The notes under the pieces are model-generated. The model ran no database searches and had not been told where the DNA came from. It was given only the letters and a program-made list of their open reading frames with translations. This document shows positions 38,206 to 45,921 of a stretch of DNA of 64,000 nucleotides, piece after piece. Within the stretch, counting starts at the first letter, position 1. Each line of letters begins with the position of its first letter. This DNA is from Thiotrichales bacterium (lineage in GTDB: Bacteria; Pseudomonadota; Gammaproteobacteria; HK1), in contig JAPOSC010000034.1 in the NCBI GenBank assembly GCA_026709935.1, positions 123,688 to 187,687 of the forward strand. The letters run 5' to 3'. Position numbers and translations under genes: made by a program.

Positions 38206-39387
38206 TTAGTAACAGTTCACTTCCCGGAGCGGCTCGCCGGCCAGCACCCGCTCGTAGCCGAAGCGGGCGAGGTCGATGGTGCGGTATTCGCCGAACGCGA
38301 TCAGCTCTGAGAGCGCCCGGCCCACGGCAGGAGACTGCTGCAGGCCGTGGCCGGAGAAGCCCACCGCCATGTGGAAGTTCTCGTACGCCGGGGTGGGTCC
38401 GATGATCAGGTTCTCGTCGAGGGTGTTGAAGTCGTAGTGGCAGCACCAGGCGCCGGTCTGCCGGATCGCCTCGAACGCGGGAACGCGCTCGGCGAGTGCC
38501 GGCCAGATCAGATCGTCGAACAGCGCGTACTCGATCTCGGTGTCCTTCGTCACCGGATCGCGCTCGGGGGGTGGAGAGATGTTGGAGATGAACCCTTTGC
38601 CCTCGGAGCGGAACGCGACGCCGGCTTCGGTGATGGTGAGCGGGGTCTGCCCGATGGGCTCCCGGCACTCGAAGACGAAGGCGAACCGCTTGCGGGACTC
38701 GATGGGGATCTCGACGCCCACCGAGGCGCAGATTTCCGGCGCGCCGGACGCACCGGCCGCGTTGACCACCACCCCGCAGGCGACGGCGCCCGCACGGGCG
38801 AGCGTCACCCCGGTGACTCGGGCGCCCTCGTGCTCGACCGAGAGCACCTCGTCGTGCACGAACTCGACGCCGAGCGCCCGCGCCTTGCGCCGATAGGCCT
38901 GGAGCAGGGAGTACGGATCGACATATCCCTCGTTGCTGTCGCTCAGGAACCCCCCGGCAATCCCGTCGGTGCGGAGCCAGGGGAAGCGGGCCCGCAGCGC
39001 GTCCGGGTCCCGGAAGTGGACGTCGGCGCCGAGTTCGCGCTGCGACGCGTTGTTCTCGCGCATCGACGGCAGCATCGTCTCGGTGGCGAGCAGCAGGTAG
39101 CCGTTCTCGCGAAAGCCCACGTCGGGGGTCTCGTCGTCGACCGACAGGTACGCGTCGAGGTGCTTGAGGAAGTGGACCCCGAACAGGCCGATGCGGATGT
39201 TCTCGGGAGTGGAGAACTGCTGTCGGAACCCGCCCGTCGCCTTTGCCGACGGCGCGTGCTCGTAGGTCGGGTCCCGTTCGACGACCAGAATCGTCCCGTC
39301 GAACGCGGGCTCACGGGCCAGAAACAGCGCGGTGGCGCAACCGGTGACGCCCCCGCCGATGATCACTGCGTCGTATCGAGTGTTCAT
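38206..39387 (-). CDS. FAD-dependent oxidoreductase, sarcosine oxidase/DAO family
   Basis: 393 residues. Rossmann FAD motif YDAVIIGGGVTGCATALFLA, then the DAO-family segments ATGGFRQQFSTPENIRIGLFG, DSNEGYVDPYSLLQAY, VVNAAGASG and the C-terminal FAD-closing MAVGFSGHGLQQSPAVGRALSELI. Closest in pattern to the sarcosine oxidase beta / FOXRED1 group, which oxidises N-methyl amino acids. It overlaps the end of the hydantoinase-A gene by 4 bases (ATGA), so the two are translationally coupled. The pairing suggests a route in which ring opening yields an N-substituted amino acid that this enzyme oxidises; substrate unproven. Confidence 0.88.
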   Translation of the reverse strand: MNTRYDAVIIGGGVTGCATALFLAREPAFDGTILVVERDPTYEHAPSAKATGGFRQQFSTPENIRIGLFGVHFLKHLDAYLSVDDETPDVGFRENGYLLLATETMLPSMRENNASQRELGADVHFRDPDALRARFPWLRTDGIAGGFLSDSNEGYVDPYSLLQAYRRKARALGVEFVHDEVLSVEHEGARVTGVTLARAGAVACGVVVNAAGASGAPEICASVGVEIPIESRKRFAFVFECREPIGQTPLTITEAGVAFRSEGKGFISNISPPPERDPVTKDTEIEYALFDDLIWPALAERVPAFEAIRQTGAWCCHYDFNTLDENLIIGPTPAYENFHMAVGFSGHGLQQSPAVGRALSELIAFGEYRTIDLARFGYERVLAGEPLREVNCY

Positions 39388-41474
39388 GATCCTTGTCGGC
39401 GCTCGACGACGAGGTAGCGGTTGGCGGCGACGCGGGCCGAGAACCGACGGGTCACGAAGGTGGAAGTCTCGTCCTCCGCGACGATGGCGGGCCCTTCCAA
39501 CCGTACCCCGGGCTCCAGGTCCGGGCGCCAGTAGAGCGGCACGTCATGCTCCTCGCCCGTCTCCAGGTCCGGCACCGGCAGGTGGTCGAGTGGCACCGGC
39601 GCCGGCCGGGGCGTCACGTCCTTCACCGGCACGGGGCGGTCGGCGGCAGTCGAGAGAGTAAGGGCCCACGTCAGCACCTCGACCTCGGCCTCGGGGATGG
39701 TGCGACGGTAGAGCCGCGCGTACTCCGCGTCGAACGCCTGCTGCACGACGCGCGCATCATCCGGTCCGAGCGCGCGCTCCGGGAACGTGACGAAGATCTC
39801 GTGCCCCTGCCCAACGTAGCGCATGTATGCGCCCCGGACCTCTTCGAGCCGTGCCTCCGGTGCGCCGCTTCGCACCACGGCGAGCGCCTCGGCGTGCATT
39901 TCTTCGACAATCGCGTTGGCGGTCTCCGGGTCGAAGTCGCGCAGGCGCATGTTGTGGCTGCGCACCACTTCGTAGGCGACCGGGGCGCGCAGGAAACCCA
40001 CTGCGGAGCCGACTCCGGCTTCCGTCGGCACGACGATGACGTCCACTCCGAGCTTGTCGGCGAGGCGACCGGCGTGCAGCGGCGCCGCGCCGCCGAACGC
40101 GATCACCGCATGCTCGGCCGCCGCCTTGCCCTGCTCGACCGTGTGCACCCGCGCCGCGTTCGACATCGTTTCGTCGACCATTTCCGTGACGCCGAATGCG
40201 GCCATGCGGGCATCGAGCCCGAGCGGCGTCGCCACGTCGGTCGTGATGGCGCGACGGGCGGCCTCGACGTCGAGGGCGATCTTCCCGCCCGCGAACCGCC
40301 GCGGGTCGATGCGCCCGAGCGCGATGTCGGCGTCGGTGATGGTCGGGGCCGTACCCCCGCGCCCGTAAGCGGCGGGACCGGGGTCGGCGCCGGCGCTGTC
40401 GGGCCCTACCGCGATGCGTCCCATGGCGTCGACCCGGGCGATCGAGCCGCCGCCGGCGCCGATCTCCACCATCTCGATGACCGGGATGCGCAGCGGAATG
40501 CCGCTGCCCTTGGTGAAGCGCGCCTCGCGGTCGACCTCGAACTCGCGCGCGGTCTGCGGCGCGAAGTCGTTGATGAGGCAGATCTTGGCGGTGGTGCCGC
40601 CCATGTCGAAGGAGATGACCCTGTCGAGCCCCATCTCCGCTGCGACCCGGGCGGCAAGGATCGCCCCGCCGGCCGGTCCGGATTCGACGAGCCGGATGGG
40701 GAACCGGATCGCGGTATCCAGGCTCGCGAGCCCGCCGCCCGAGGTCATGAGCAGCACCGGGCCGGCGAGGCCCCGCGCTTCCAGCCGGGTGCGCAGACGC
40801 CCGAGGTAGCTCGCCATCAGCGGCTGCACGTAGGCGTTCGCGGCGGTGGTGCAGAACCGCTCGTACTCGCGGACCTCGGGGCAGACTTCGCTCGACAGGG
40901 TGATTGTGACCTCCGGCAGCGCGGCGGTGATGATCTCGCGCGCCTGTCGCTCGTGGGCGGGATTGGCGTAGCTGTGAAGGAAACCGATGCCGACGCTTTC
41001 GACCCCGAGCTGCGCCAGTACGCCGGCCGTCCGCGCCGCCGCCGCCTCGTCCAGGGGTTTCAGCACCCGTCCGTGTACGTCGACCCGCTCCGGCACCACA
41101 AGCCGACGCTCGCGCGGCACGAGCGCGTGTGGCTTCTCGATCATGATGTCGTACTGGTCGTAACGGCTCTCGTAGCCGATGTCGAGCACGTCGCGGAAGC
41201 CTTCGGTGGTGACGAGGGCGGTGAGGGCGCCCTTGCGCTCGATGATCGCGTTGGTCGCGAGCGTGGTGCCATGGATGAGCAACCCGACGGCGCCCGGCGC
41301 CACGCCCGAGCGCGCGAGCACGTCGTCGATGCCGGCCAGCACCGCATCATCCGGAGCGCTCGGGGTCGTGAGTACCTTGGCGGTGGTGAGGGCGCTATCG
41401 TGCTCCAGCACCACGTCGGTGAACGTCCCGCCCACGTCCACGCCGATTCGCGTCGCAGATTTCATCTCGGACAT
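39384..41474 (-). CDS. Hydantoinase/oxoprolinase family protein (HyuA-like)
   Basis: 696 residues from ATG 41474 (GGAGGAG 12 bases upstream; the frame also has a TTG at 41483). Begins ATRIGVDVGGTFTDVVLE, the actin-like ATP-binding start of hydantoinase A / acetone carboxylase beta, with SVGIGFLHSYANP, LLMTSGGGLASLDTAIRFP, SFDMGGTTAKICLI and GPDSAGADPGPAAYGRGG. Members hydrolyse hydantoins or oxoproline with ATP, normally together with HyuB. No HyuB gene is present next to it; the next gene is a sarcosine-oxidase-like flavoprotein overlapping by 4 bases. The C-terminal third matches the HyuA end (VRSGAPEARLEEVRGAYMRYVGQGHE). A creatinine/N-methylhydantoin-type pathway is a reasonable guess. 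Confidence 0.9.
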   Translation of the reverse strand: MSEMKSATRIGVDVGGTFTDVVLEHDSALTTAKVLTTPSAPDDAVLAGIDDVLARSGVAPGAVGLLIHGTTLATNAIIERKGALTALVTTEGFRDVLDIGYESRYDQYDIMIEKPHALVPRERRLVVPERVDVHGRVLKPLDEAAAARTAGVLAQLGVESVGIGFLHSYANPAHERQAREIITAALPEVTITLSSEVCPEVREYERFCTTAANAYVQPLMASYLGRLRTRLEARGLAGPVLLMTSGGGLASLDTAIRFPIRLVESGPAGGAILAARVAAEMGLDRVISFDMGGTTAKICLINDFAPQTAREFEVDREARFTKGSGIPLRIPVIEMVEIGAGGGSIARVDAMGRIAVGPDSAGADPGPAAYGRGGTAPTITDADIALGRIDPRRFAGGKIALDVEAARRAITTDVATPLGLDARMAAFGVTEMVDETMSNAARVHTVEQGKAAAEHAVIAFGGAAPLHAGRLADKLGVDVIVVPTEAGVGSAVGFLRAPVAYEVVRSHNMRLRDFDPETANAIVEEMHAEALAVVRSGAPEARLEEVRGAYMRYVGQGHEIFVTFPERALGPDDARVVQQAFDAEYARLYRRTIPEAEVEVLTWALTLSTAADRPVPVKDVTPRPAPVPLDHLPVPDLETGEEHDVPLYWRPDLEPGVRLEGPAIVAEDETSTFVTRRFSARVAANRYLVVERRQGS

Positions 41475-41519
41475 GACTCGCAAACACTCCTCCGCTTCGT
41501 TCGTCTTCTCTTGCTCATG

Positions 41520-41732
41520 TTATGCAGTAACCTCCACGTAAGCCGATTTCGTGGATGGTCGAGGTACAACAAGACCTTCTTGCTTGAGACCGTCAATGTG
41601 AAATTCGATCACCTCTTTCATTCTGGCTTTGGTTTCCGTCACCGTCCGGCCGGTGGCTACGCAACCCGGAACATCCGGGGAATATGCCGAAAAACCGCAG
41701 TCGGTCTTCTCTACAACAATCAGATACTCCAT
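41520..41732 (-). CDS. HicB family antitoxin (apparently intact)
   Basis: 70 residues from ATG 41732 with AAGGG just ahead. Complete HicB fold: EYLIVVEKTDCGFSAYSPDV, PGCVATGRTVTETKARM and IEFHIDGLKQEGL, ending PSTKSAYVEVTA. HicB antitoxins neutralise the mRNA-cleaving HicA toxin. The frame is open further upstream into a hicA remnant, but the HicB similarity begins at this Met. No intact hicA is present, so this is an orphan antitoxin in a rearranged locus. Confidence 0.8.
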   Translation of the reverse strand: MEYLIVVEKTDCGFSAYSPDVPGCVATGRTVTETKARMKEVIEFHIDGLKQEGLVVPRPSTKSAYVEVTA

Positions 41733-41840
41733 CCCTTTATCCCCGCTTGTCGAAGAATGTTGCTGAGAGGAAAATGACGCAGTACCGAGAAGTTCGCAAC
41801 CACTCTGCCGTAGATATCTGAGCAGTTGCCGCCGCTTCAT
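41733..41840 (-). pseudogene. Truncated hicA fused in frame to hicB
   Basis: From ATG 41840 the frame reads KRRQLLRYLRQSGCELLG, the exact start of HicA toxins, then breaks off after about 19 residues. What follows (TASFSSQQHSSTSGDKG) corresponds to a hicB leader translated in frame and runs into HicB without a stop. The dsRBD-like core with the catalytic His is lost. The same leader occurs at about 43135-43162, so the deletion probably arose by recombination between two hicB leaders. Confidence 0.75.
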
Positions 41841-42046
41841 ACGGTGACCCGCTCCACCTCATACCCGGCACCGGCTGCCGCCTTCGCCTCCTGCCGATTG
41901 AACTCCAGAGTTTATTGGAGCGTCACCCGCAAGGTCTCTAACAACTCCTGTCGTGTGGATTCCTGGCAATTTACTCCAGGGATCTCTTCAATCCATCCGA
42001 TCCACCAATCCCGCTCTTTTTTCACTACTGCGGTGTACTCCATCAT
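41837..42046 (-). pseudogene. HicB-like antitoxin with a premature stop codon
   Basis: From ATG 42046 behind a strong AAGGAGG site: MMEYTAVVKKERDWWIGWI continues EEIPGVNCQESTRQELLE to TLRVTLQ, then TAA at 41912-41914 (codon 45), after which the same frame continues TLEFNRQEAKAAAGAGYEVE and ends at TGA overlapping the hicA ATG. Both halves match one HicB antitoxin of about 69 residues, so a single base change (probably a sense codon such as CAA or GAA to TAA) broke it. It was the antitoxin partner of the truncated hicA immediately downstream. Too short for routine gene calling. Confidence 0.8.
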
Positions 42047-42242
42047 TCGGTCCTCCTTACGGCCATAGTGAAGACTGAGATCGCCGGATTAGTCATAACT
42101 TTGACGACGCACAGCGGCGGCAGGGGTGTCGGCTGGATTCTGTCGTTCCACTACCACAGGGTTACACTATCTACTTCGCAGTTTGCTGAATCTATCTTAA
42201 CCTGTGTGACTTCGTTGAACTGGTTAAATAAGAAATTAAAGG

Positions 42243-42680
42243 TCAAGGATTCAGAGTCAGATTCATAAGAGTATAAGCTGTGATCTTCATCTTGGGTGGA
42301 TGTATCACTGCGTCAGGAATATGTACCATGCCCTGAGTATCTAGTTTCGGCTTGGCACTCGATGTCAGCATCAAGGTATGATCCACCGCTATAATCTGTA
42401 CGGTAACCTCACAGGAACGATAGTACTCGTCGCTGTAATTCTTGCGACAATCAAGATTGACGTCAGAAATCTTAACGCAAACATCCGCGTTTGTCTTGTA
42501 TTCCGTATCGCAGTCGTCACCTACTGTGCCAGTATCTGCACTGCCGATACCCTTCAGGCGATTGTGAATTTCCACAACCTCGTGCGTCTCTTCAGGGGAC
42601 AGGTCCTCTTGGCCTGCCGATAAAGGGTCGATCGAGCAGCAGGTCCACACACCCTTCCACTTCGTCCAGAAATCGCTCAC
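42243..42680 (-). CDS. Hypothetical protein, Cys-rich, doubtful
   Basis: 145-codon frame. The first 30 codons overlap a ParE-type toxin fragment in another frame and are probably not native. From about codon 27 on (LSPEETHEVVEIHNRLKGIG) the sequence looks protein-like: ADVCVKISDVNLDCRKNY and SDEYYRSCEVTVQIIAVDH alternate polar and beta-branched residues with evenly spaced Cys, suggesting a small beta-rich domain. No family recognised. The DNA is AT-richer than the chromosome average and lies in a stretch of broken toxin-antitoxin genes, so this may be the 3' end of a foreign gene joined to the toxin by a rearrangement. Confidence 0.3.
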   Translation of the reverse strand: MSDFWTKWKGVWTCCSIDPLSAGQEDLSPEETHEVVEIHNRLKGIGSADTGTVGDDCDTEYKTNADVCVKISDVNLDCRKNYSDEYYRSCEVTVQIIAVDHTLMLTSSAKPKLDTQGMVHIPDAVIHPPKMKITAYTLMNLTLNP

Positions 42681-42762
42681 CGAGTCCTGCCGCTTGATCT
42701 TCGTAGATTCGAGCCGCCACCGTCATTTCCTCTTCGGCCTTATCAAGGAAACGGAGATTCAC
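42592..42762 (-). pseudogene. Truncated ParE/RelE-type toxin
   Basis: Starts with GTG 42762, overlapping the antitoxin stop by GTGA, as is normal for these operons. It reads NLRFLDKAEEEMTVAARIYE, then GLGERFLDEVEGCVDLLLD and RPFIGRPRG, a good ParE/RelE N-terminal half, but ends after 56 residues where a full toxin needs about 95. The missing C-terminal half, with the conserved FPY(S)VIY strand and catalytic residues, is not found in other frames downstream. Probably inactive. Confidence 0.75.
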
Positions 42763-42992
42763 CGCCGGAGTCGCGCGCGAGTTCGTGCGAATACTTCCAC
42801 TGCCGAACGCGAAGGTATCTCGCCGCACCGATACGCCTCGTATCGCCGAGCCGCTTCATCAAGCCATAGCTGCTCAACGTCGTCATCCAGGTGCTTATCC
42901 AAAGAATCGATTAGTGTTCGTGCCAGTTCAGCCTTCTGCTTCGGGCTCAGCCTATCGAGTATCTCCCGGAGTTCCGAAGTATCTCGGATCAT
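42759..42992 (-). CDS. Addiction module antitoxin (small helical family, partner of ParE/RelE-type toxins)
   Basis: 77 residues from ATG 42992, chosen for its GGGAGGAG ribosome site; the frame extends upstream without similarity. RLSPKQKAELARTLIDSLD, then EQLWLDEAARRYEAYRCGEIP and a terminal Arg-rich helix match the 'addiction module protein' family (about 75 residues) that precedes ParE/RelE-like toxins. It looks intact, although the toxin that follows, overlapping by 4 bases, is truncated. Antitoxins of this kind are often kept after the toxin is lost because they are harmless or protect against related toxins. Confidence 0.85.
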   Translation of the reverse strand: MIRDTSELREILDRLSPKQKAELARTLIDSLDKHLDDDVEQLWLDEAARRYEAYRCGEIPSRSAVEVFARTRARLRR

Positions 42993-43348
42993 ATTCGCTC
43001 CTCCCATGGACATCGGTAGGTCCTCCAGCTCATTTTCTTCGAGATCAGGTGGCCGATTAGCGACCAAGCTCGACCGCCCCGCGTCAGCGACATCTGTTGA
43101 AACGGTGCGTTTCTACAACAATCAAATATTTCATCTCTTTATCTCGCTTGTCGAAGAATGTTGTCGAGAGCACCAACGGCAAGATCATAACCTGAATGTC
43201 CAGTCACAGTTACCAACCCCCACCGCCCCCACTTCATTGGATGCTTGAATTGCCTGTGGCTGCCGCATATGCGCACGATGCTGTCTAACGGCCAAGTCAA
43301 GCTGCAGACAAGCCGCGTATCGGGTTAGCCATTGGCTAGAATACCTCC
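42993..43348. other. Intergenic remnant region upstream of the antitoxin
   Basis: 356 bases without an intact gene. Holds a short hicB 5' fragment with its leader (43084-43162) and the promoter region for the antitoxin. The remainder is not recognisable. Confidence 0.55.
43084..43134 (-). pseudogene. hicB 5' fragment
   Basis: ATG 43134 reads MKYLIVVETHRFNRCR then stops at 43084. The first eight codons and about 28 bases of leader (CAACATTCTTCGACAAGCG, then a GATAAAG(A/G)G ribosome site) are nearly identical to the start of hicB at 41732. After codon 8 similarity ends. A second, shattered copy of the same hicB module. Confidence 0.6.
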
Positions 43349-43924
43349 TTAGATTTGGATTGCATGTCTGGCAGCATTCCTAACTTTTTCGGCGATTTCC
43401 TGACTCGTGCGCATCATTCGGTGCAACTCATCGTGATTGTGCCAGTGAGTGGCCCAAAGATCTGGCGGAACCATCGCTTCGAAGTCAATGATATGACGAG
43501 AATAGATCTTCTCGAAGTATTCTAGATGTTTAATTCTCGCTTTCAGATCTTGGATCCCACGCGTTTTCGGAGAGAGAGCTGCCGGTCCTTCGATCCATTC
43601 TCTCCAACGTCGTCCACTCTTCGATTGGTTACACTTTCCGCACGCTGGGACAAGATTTGCGATTTCAGAGATGTAACCCGTCGGGCGCTTTCCGGAGACA
43701 ACAGGTTCCAAATGATCCCACTCAGTTGATGGATCACCGCAGTATGCGCATTGGACATCTGCCGCATCTATATCGAGCACCCGTAGTACGGACAGAATCT
43801 CATCGTCGGTCGGTTCAACAACAGGAATGATTGAATTGACGAAGGCATTCGTGATCGTTGATGTTCGCCCTGTGATCTTGATTGGGCGAGGCATCCGGAA
43901 AGCATTGCGCGCTGCATTTAGCAT
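43349..43924 (-). CDS. HNH endonuclease family protein
   Basis: 191 residues. A complete HNH zinc-finger nuclease core occupies about residues 56-105: CAYCGDPSTEWDHLEPVVSG followed by NLVPACGKCNQSKSGR, with the two CxxC pairs holding zinc and the catalytic His in WDH. The preceding helix (VEPTDDEILSVLRVLDID) and the C-terminal helical part are not assigned. No methyltransferase, phage or transposase gene is adjacent, so a restriction role is unsupported. Could be an R-M remnant, a homing-type or a defence nuclease. The codon usage is AT-richer than the flanking dehydratase gene, consistent with acquisition together with the toxin-antitoxin remnants next to it. Confidence 0.85.
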   Translation of the reverse strand: MLNAARNAFRMPRPIKITGRTSTITNAFVNSIIPVVEPTDDEILSVLRVLDIDAADVQCAYCGDPSTEWDHLEPVVSGKRPTGYISEIANLVPACGKCNQSKSGRRWREWIEGPAALSPKTRGIQDLKARIKHLEYFEKIYSRHIIDFEAMVPPDLWATHWHNHDELHRMMRTSQEIAEKVRNAARHAIQI

Positions 43925-43996
43925 AAGAGAAATGGTCAGAGTACCGATGGAGCCGGCCGAACTTCAGTCCGCGGCATTTTCGCGAGCGACCAAGCC

Positions 43997-45727
43997 TCAG
44001 TGACTCTCCCGTGGTACTTCCGCTCCGCTGCCGCCGGTGAGGATGTCGAGATCCGCGCCGGTGTCGGCCTGCATCACGTGGTCGAGGTAGAGCTTCAGGT
44101 AGCCGCGTTCGGAATGGGGCTTCGGCGACTGCCACTCGGCGCGGCGCTTCGTGAGCTCTTCGTCGGAGACGTGCAGGACGAGCCGGCGGGCGGGGACGTC
44201 GAGTTCGATCTCGTCGCCGTCGCGCACCAGGGCGAGGGGGCCGCCGGCCGCGGCCTCCGGGGCGGTGTGCAGCACCACGGTGCCGAACGCGGTGCCGGAC
44301 ATGCGCGCATCGGAGATCCGCACCATGTCGGAGACGCCCTGCCGGAGCAGCTTCGCGGGCAGTCCCATGTTGCCGGTCTCCGGGAAGCCCGGATATCCCT
44401 TCGGCCCGCAGCCCTTGAGCACCAGCACGCAGGTCTCGTCCACGGTGAGATCCGGGTCGTCGATGCGGGCCTTGTAGTCGTCGATGTCCTCGAACACCAC
44501 CGCCTTCCCGCGGTGGCGCATCAGGGCCTCGGTAGCCGCCGACGGTTTCAGGATCGCGCCCTGCGGGGCGAGGTTGCCGCGCAGCACCGCGATGCCGCCC
44601 CGCGCCTTGAACGGCTCGGACAGGGGGAAGATCACGTCCCGGTTCCAGCACTCTGCGTCCTTGACGTTCTCCCACAGGGTATGGCCGTTCGCAGTAAGCG
44701 CATTCTTGTGGAGAAACCCGACCTCGCCGAGTTCCCGGTGTACGGTCGGTAGTCCGCCCGCGTAGTAGAAATCCTCCATCAGATACTTGCCGGACGGCAT
44801 GAGGTTCACGATGCACGGCACCTCGCGCCCCAGCGTGTCCCAGTCGTCGAGGGAGAGATCGACCCCGAGCCGCCCCGCCACCGCCAGCAAGTGCACCACC
44901 GCGTTGGTGGAGCCGCCGATGGCGCCGTTGGTGCGCACCGCGTTTTCGAACGCCTCGCGGGTGAGGATCTTCGACATGACGAGATCCTCCTCCACCATCT
45001 CCACGATCCGCCGGCCCGCCATGTGGGCGAGCACATTGCGGCGCGAGTCGGCGGCGGGGATGGCGGCGTTGGTCGGCAGCGCGATGCCCAACGATTCCGA
45101 CATGCTTGCCATCGTCGACGCCGTGCCCATCGTCATGCAGTGGCCGACCGAACGGGACATGCATGCCTCGGCGTCCATGAATTCGCGCATCGACATGTCG
45201 CCTGCACGCACCATGTCCTCGAACTTCCACACATGGGTCCCGGATCCGATCTGCTCCTCCCGGAACCGCCCGTTGAGCATCGGGCCGCCGGAGACCACGA
45301 TGGTCGGCAGGTCGCAGCTCGCCGCGCCCATGAGCAGCGCCGGCGTGGTCTTGTCGCAGCCGACGAGCAGCACCACGCCGTCGAGCGGGTTGGCGCGAAT
45401 GGACTCCTCGACGTCCATGCTCACGAGGTTGCGGTAGAGCATTGTCGATGGCCGCATCAGGGTCTCACCGAGGGACATCACCGGGAATTCGAGCGGGAAG
45501 CCGCCCATCTCGTACACGCCGCGCTTGACCCGCTCGGCCAGCACCCGGAAGTGGGCGTTGCACGGGGTGAGCTCCGACCAGGTGTTGCAGATGCCGATCA
45601 CCGGGCGGCCGTCGAACAGGTGGTGGGGCAGGCCCTGGTTCTTCATCCAGCTTCGGTGGTGGAAGCCGTCCTTTCCGTCCTTGCCGAACCACTCGACGCT
45701 GCGGCGGGAGTTTTTTTTCGTGGTCAT
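43997..45727 (-). CDS. IlvD/Edd-family sugar-acid dehydratase (L-arabinonate/L-fuconate dehydratase-like)
   Basis: 576 residues. IlvD/Edd signatures with Fe-S cysteines: GICNTWSELTPCNAH, LVGCDKTTPALLMGAASCDL and SVGHCMTMGTASTMASMSE; also GGSTNAVVHLLAVAGRLG, VFEDIDDYKARIDDPDL and RISDARMSGTAFGTVVLH. The N-terminus (WFGKDGKDGFHHRSWMKNQG) and the missing ILVD-specific features place it in the aldonate dehydratase branch rather than in branched-chain amino acid synthesis. It dehydrates an aldonate such as L-arabinonate or L-fuconate to the 2-keto-3-deoxy acid. FAH hydrolase, SDR and DenD-like genes upstream on the same strand make a coherent sugar-acid cluster. Exact sugar unresolved. Confidence 0.88.
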   Translation of the reverse strand: MTTKKNSRRSVEWFGKDGKDGFHHRSWMKNQGLPHHLFDGRPVIGICNTWSELTPCNAHFRVLAERVKRGVYEMGGFPLEFPVMSLGETLMRPSTMLYRNLVSMDVEESIRANPLDGVVLLVGCDKTTPALLMGAASCDLPTIVVSGGPMLNGRFREEQIGSGTHVWKFEDMVRAGDMSMREFMDAEACMSRSVGHCMTMGTASTMASMSESLGIALPTNAAIPAADSRRNVLAHMAGRRIVEMVEEDLVMSKILTREAFENAVRTNGAIGGSTNAVVHLLAVAGRLGVDLSLDDWDTLGREVPCIVNLMPSGKYLMEDFYYAGGLPTVHRELGEVGFLHKNALTANGHTLWENVKDAECWNRDVIFPLSEPFKARGGIAVLRGNLAPQGAILKPSAATEALMRHRGKAVVFEDIDDYKARIDDPDLTVDETCVLVLKGCGPKGYPGFPETGNMGLPAKLLRQGVSDMVRISDARMSGTAFGTVVLHTAPEAAAGGPLALVRDGDEIELDVPARRLVLHVSDEELTKRRAEWQSPKPHSERGYLKLYLDHVMQADTGADLDILTGGSGAEVPRESH

Positions 45728-45921
45728 TGCTCGTCTCCGGGTGATGAACCCTCGGGCTCGGCGCGGCCGGCGTCGATACCCGTTGGTTCCCGCTCGTATG
45801 GAAGTCGCTATGCCATCATCTCGGTTTTCGTGGGTGCCCGCCTCCGCAGGAGCGATGCCGTCGCGGCTGCTTCAAGCCGCATCAGCGCGCCTCAGGGCCC
45901 TGGAGGGCTGCCGGTCGTCCG

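Noticed and set aside
39393..41777. 794-codon plus-strand frame opposite hyuA
   Set aside because: Shadow of the HyuA gene; no recognisable domain and no ribosome site.
42068..42268. Small plus-strand frame of 66 codons
   Set aside because: No ribosome site, no family resemblance, lies in the promoter region of the broken hicB.
41500..43950. Complete mobile element or prophage carrying the toxin-antitoxin genes
   Set aside because: No integrase, transposase, terminal repeats or att-like duplication could be found.
43997..45727. Dihydroxy-acid dehydratase of branched-chain amino acid synthesis (ilvD)
   Set aside because: N-terminal pattern and neighbouring FAH, SDR and DenD-like genes fit the aldonate dehydratase branch better.
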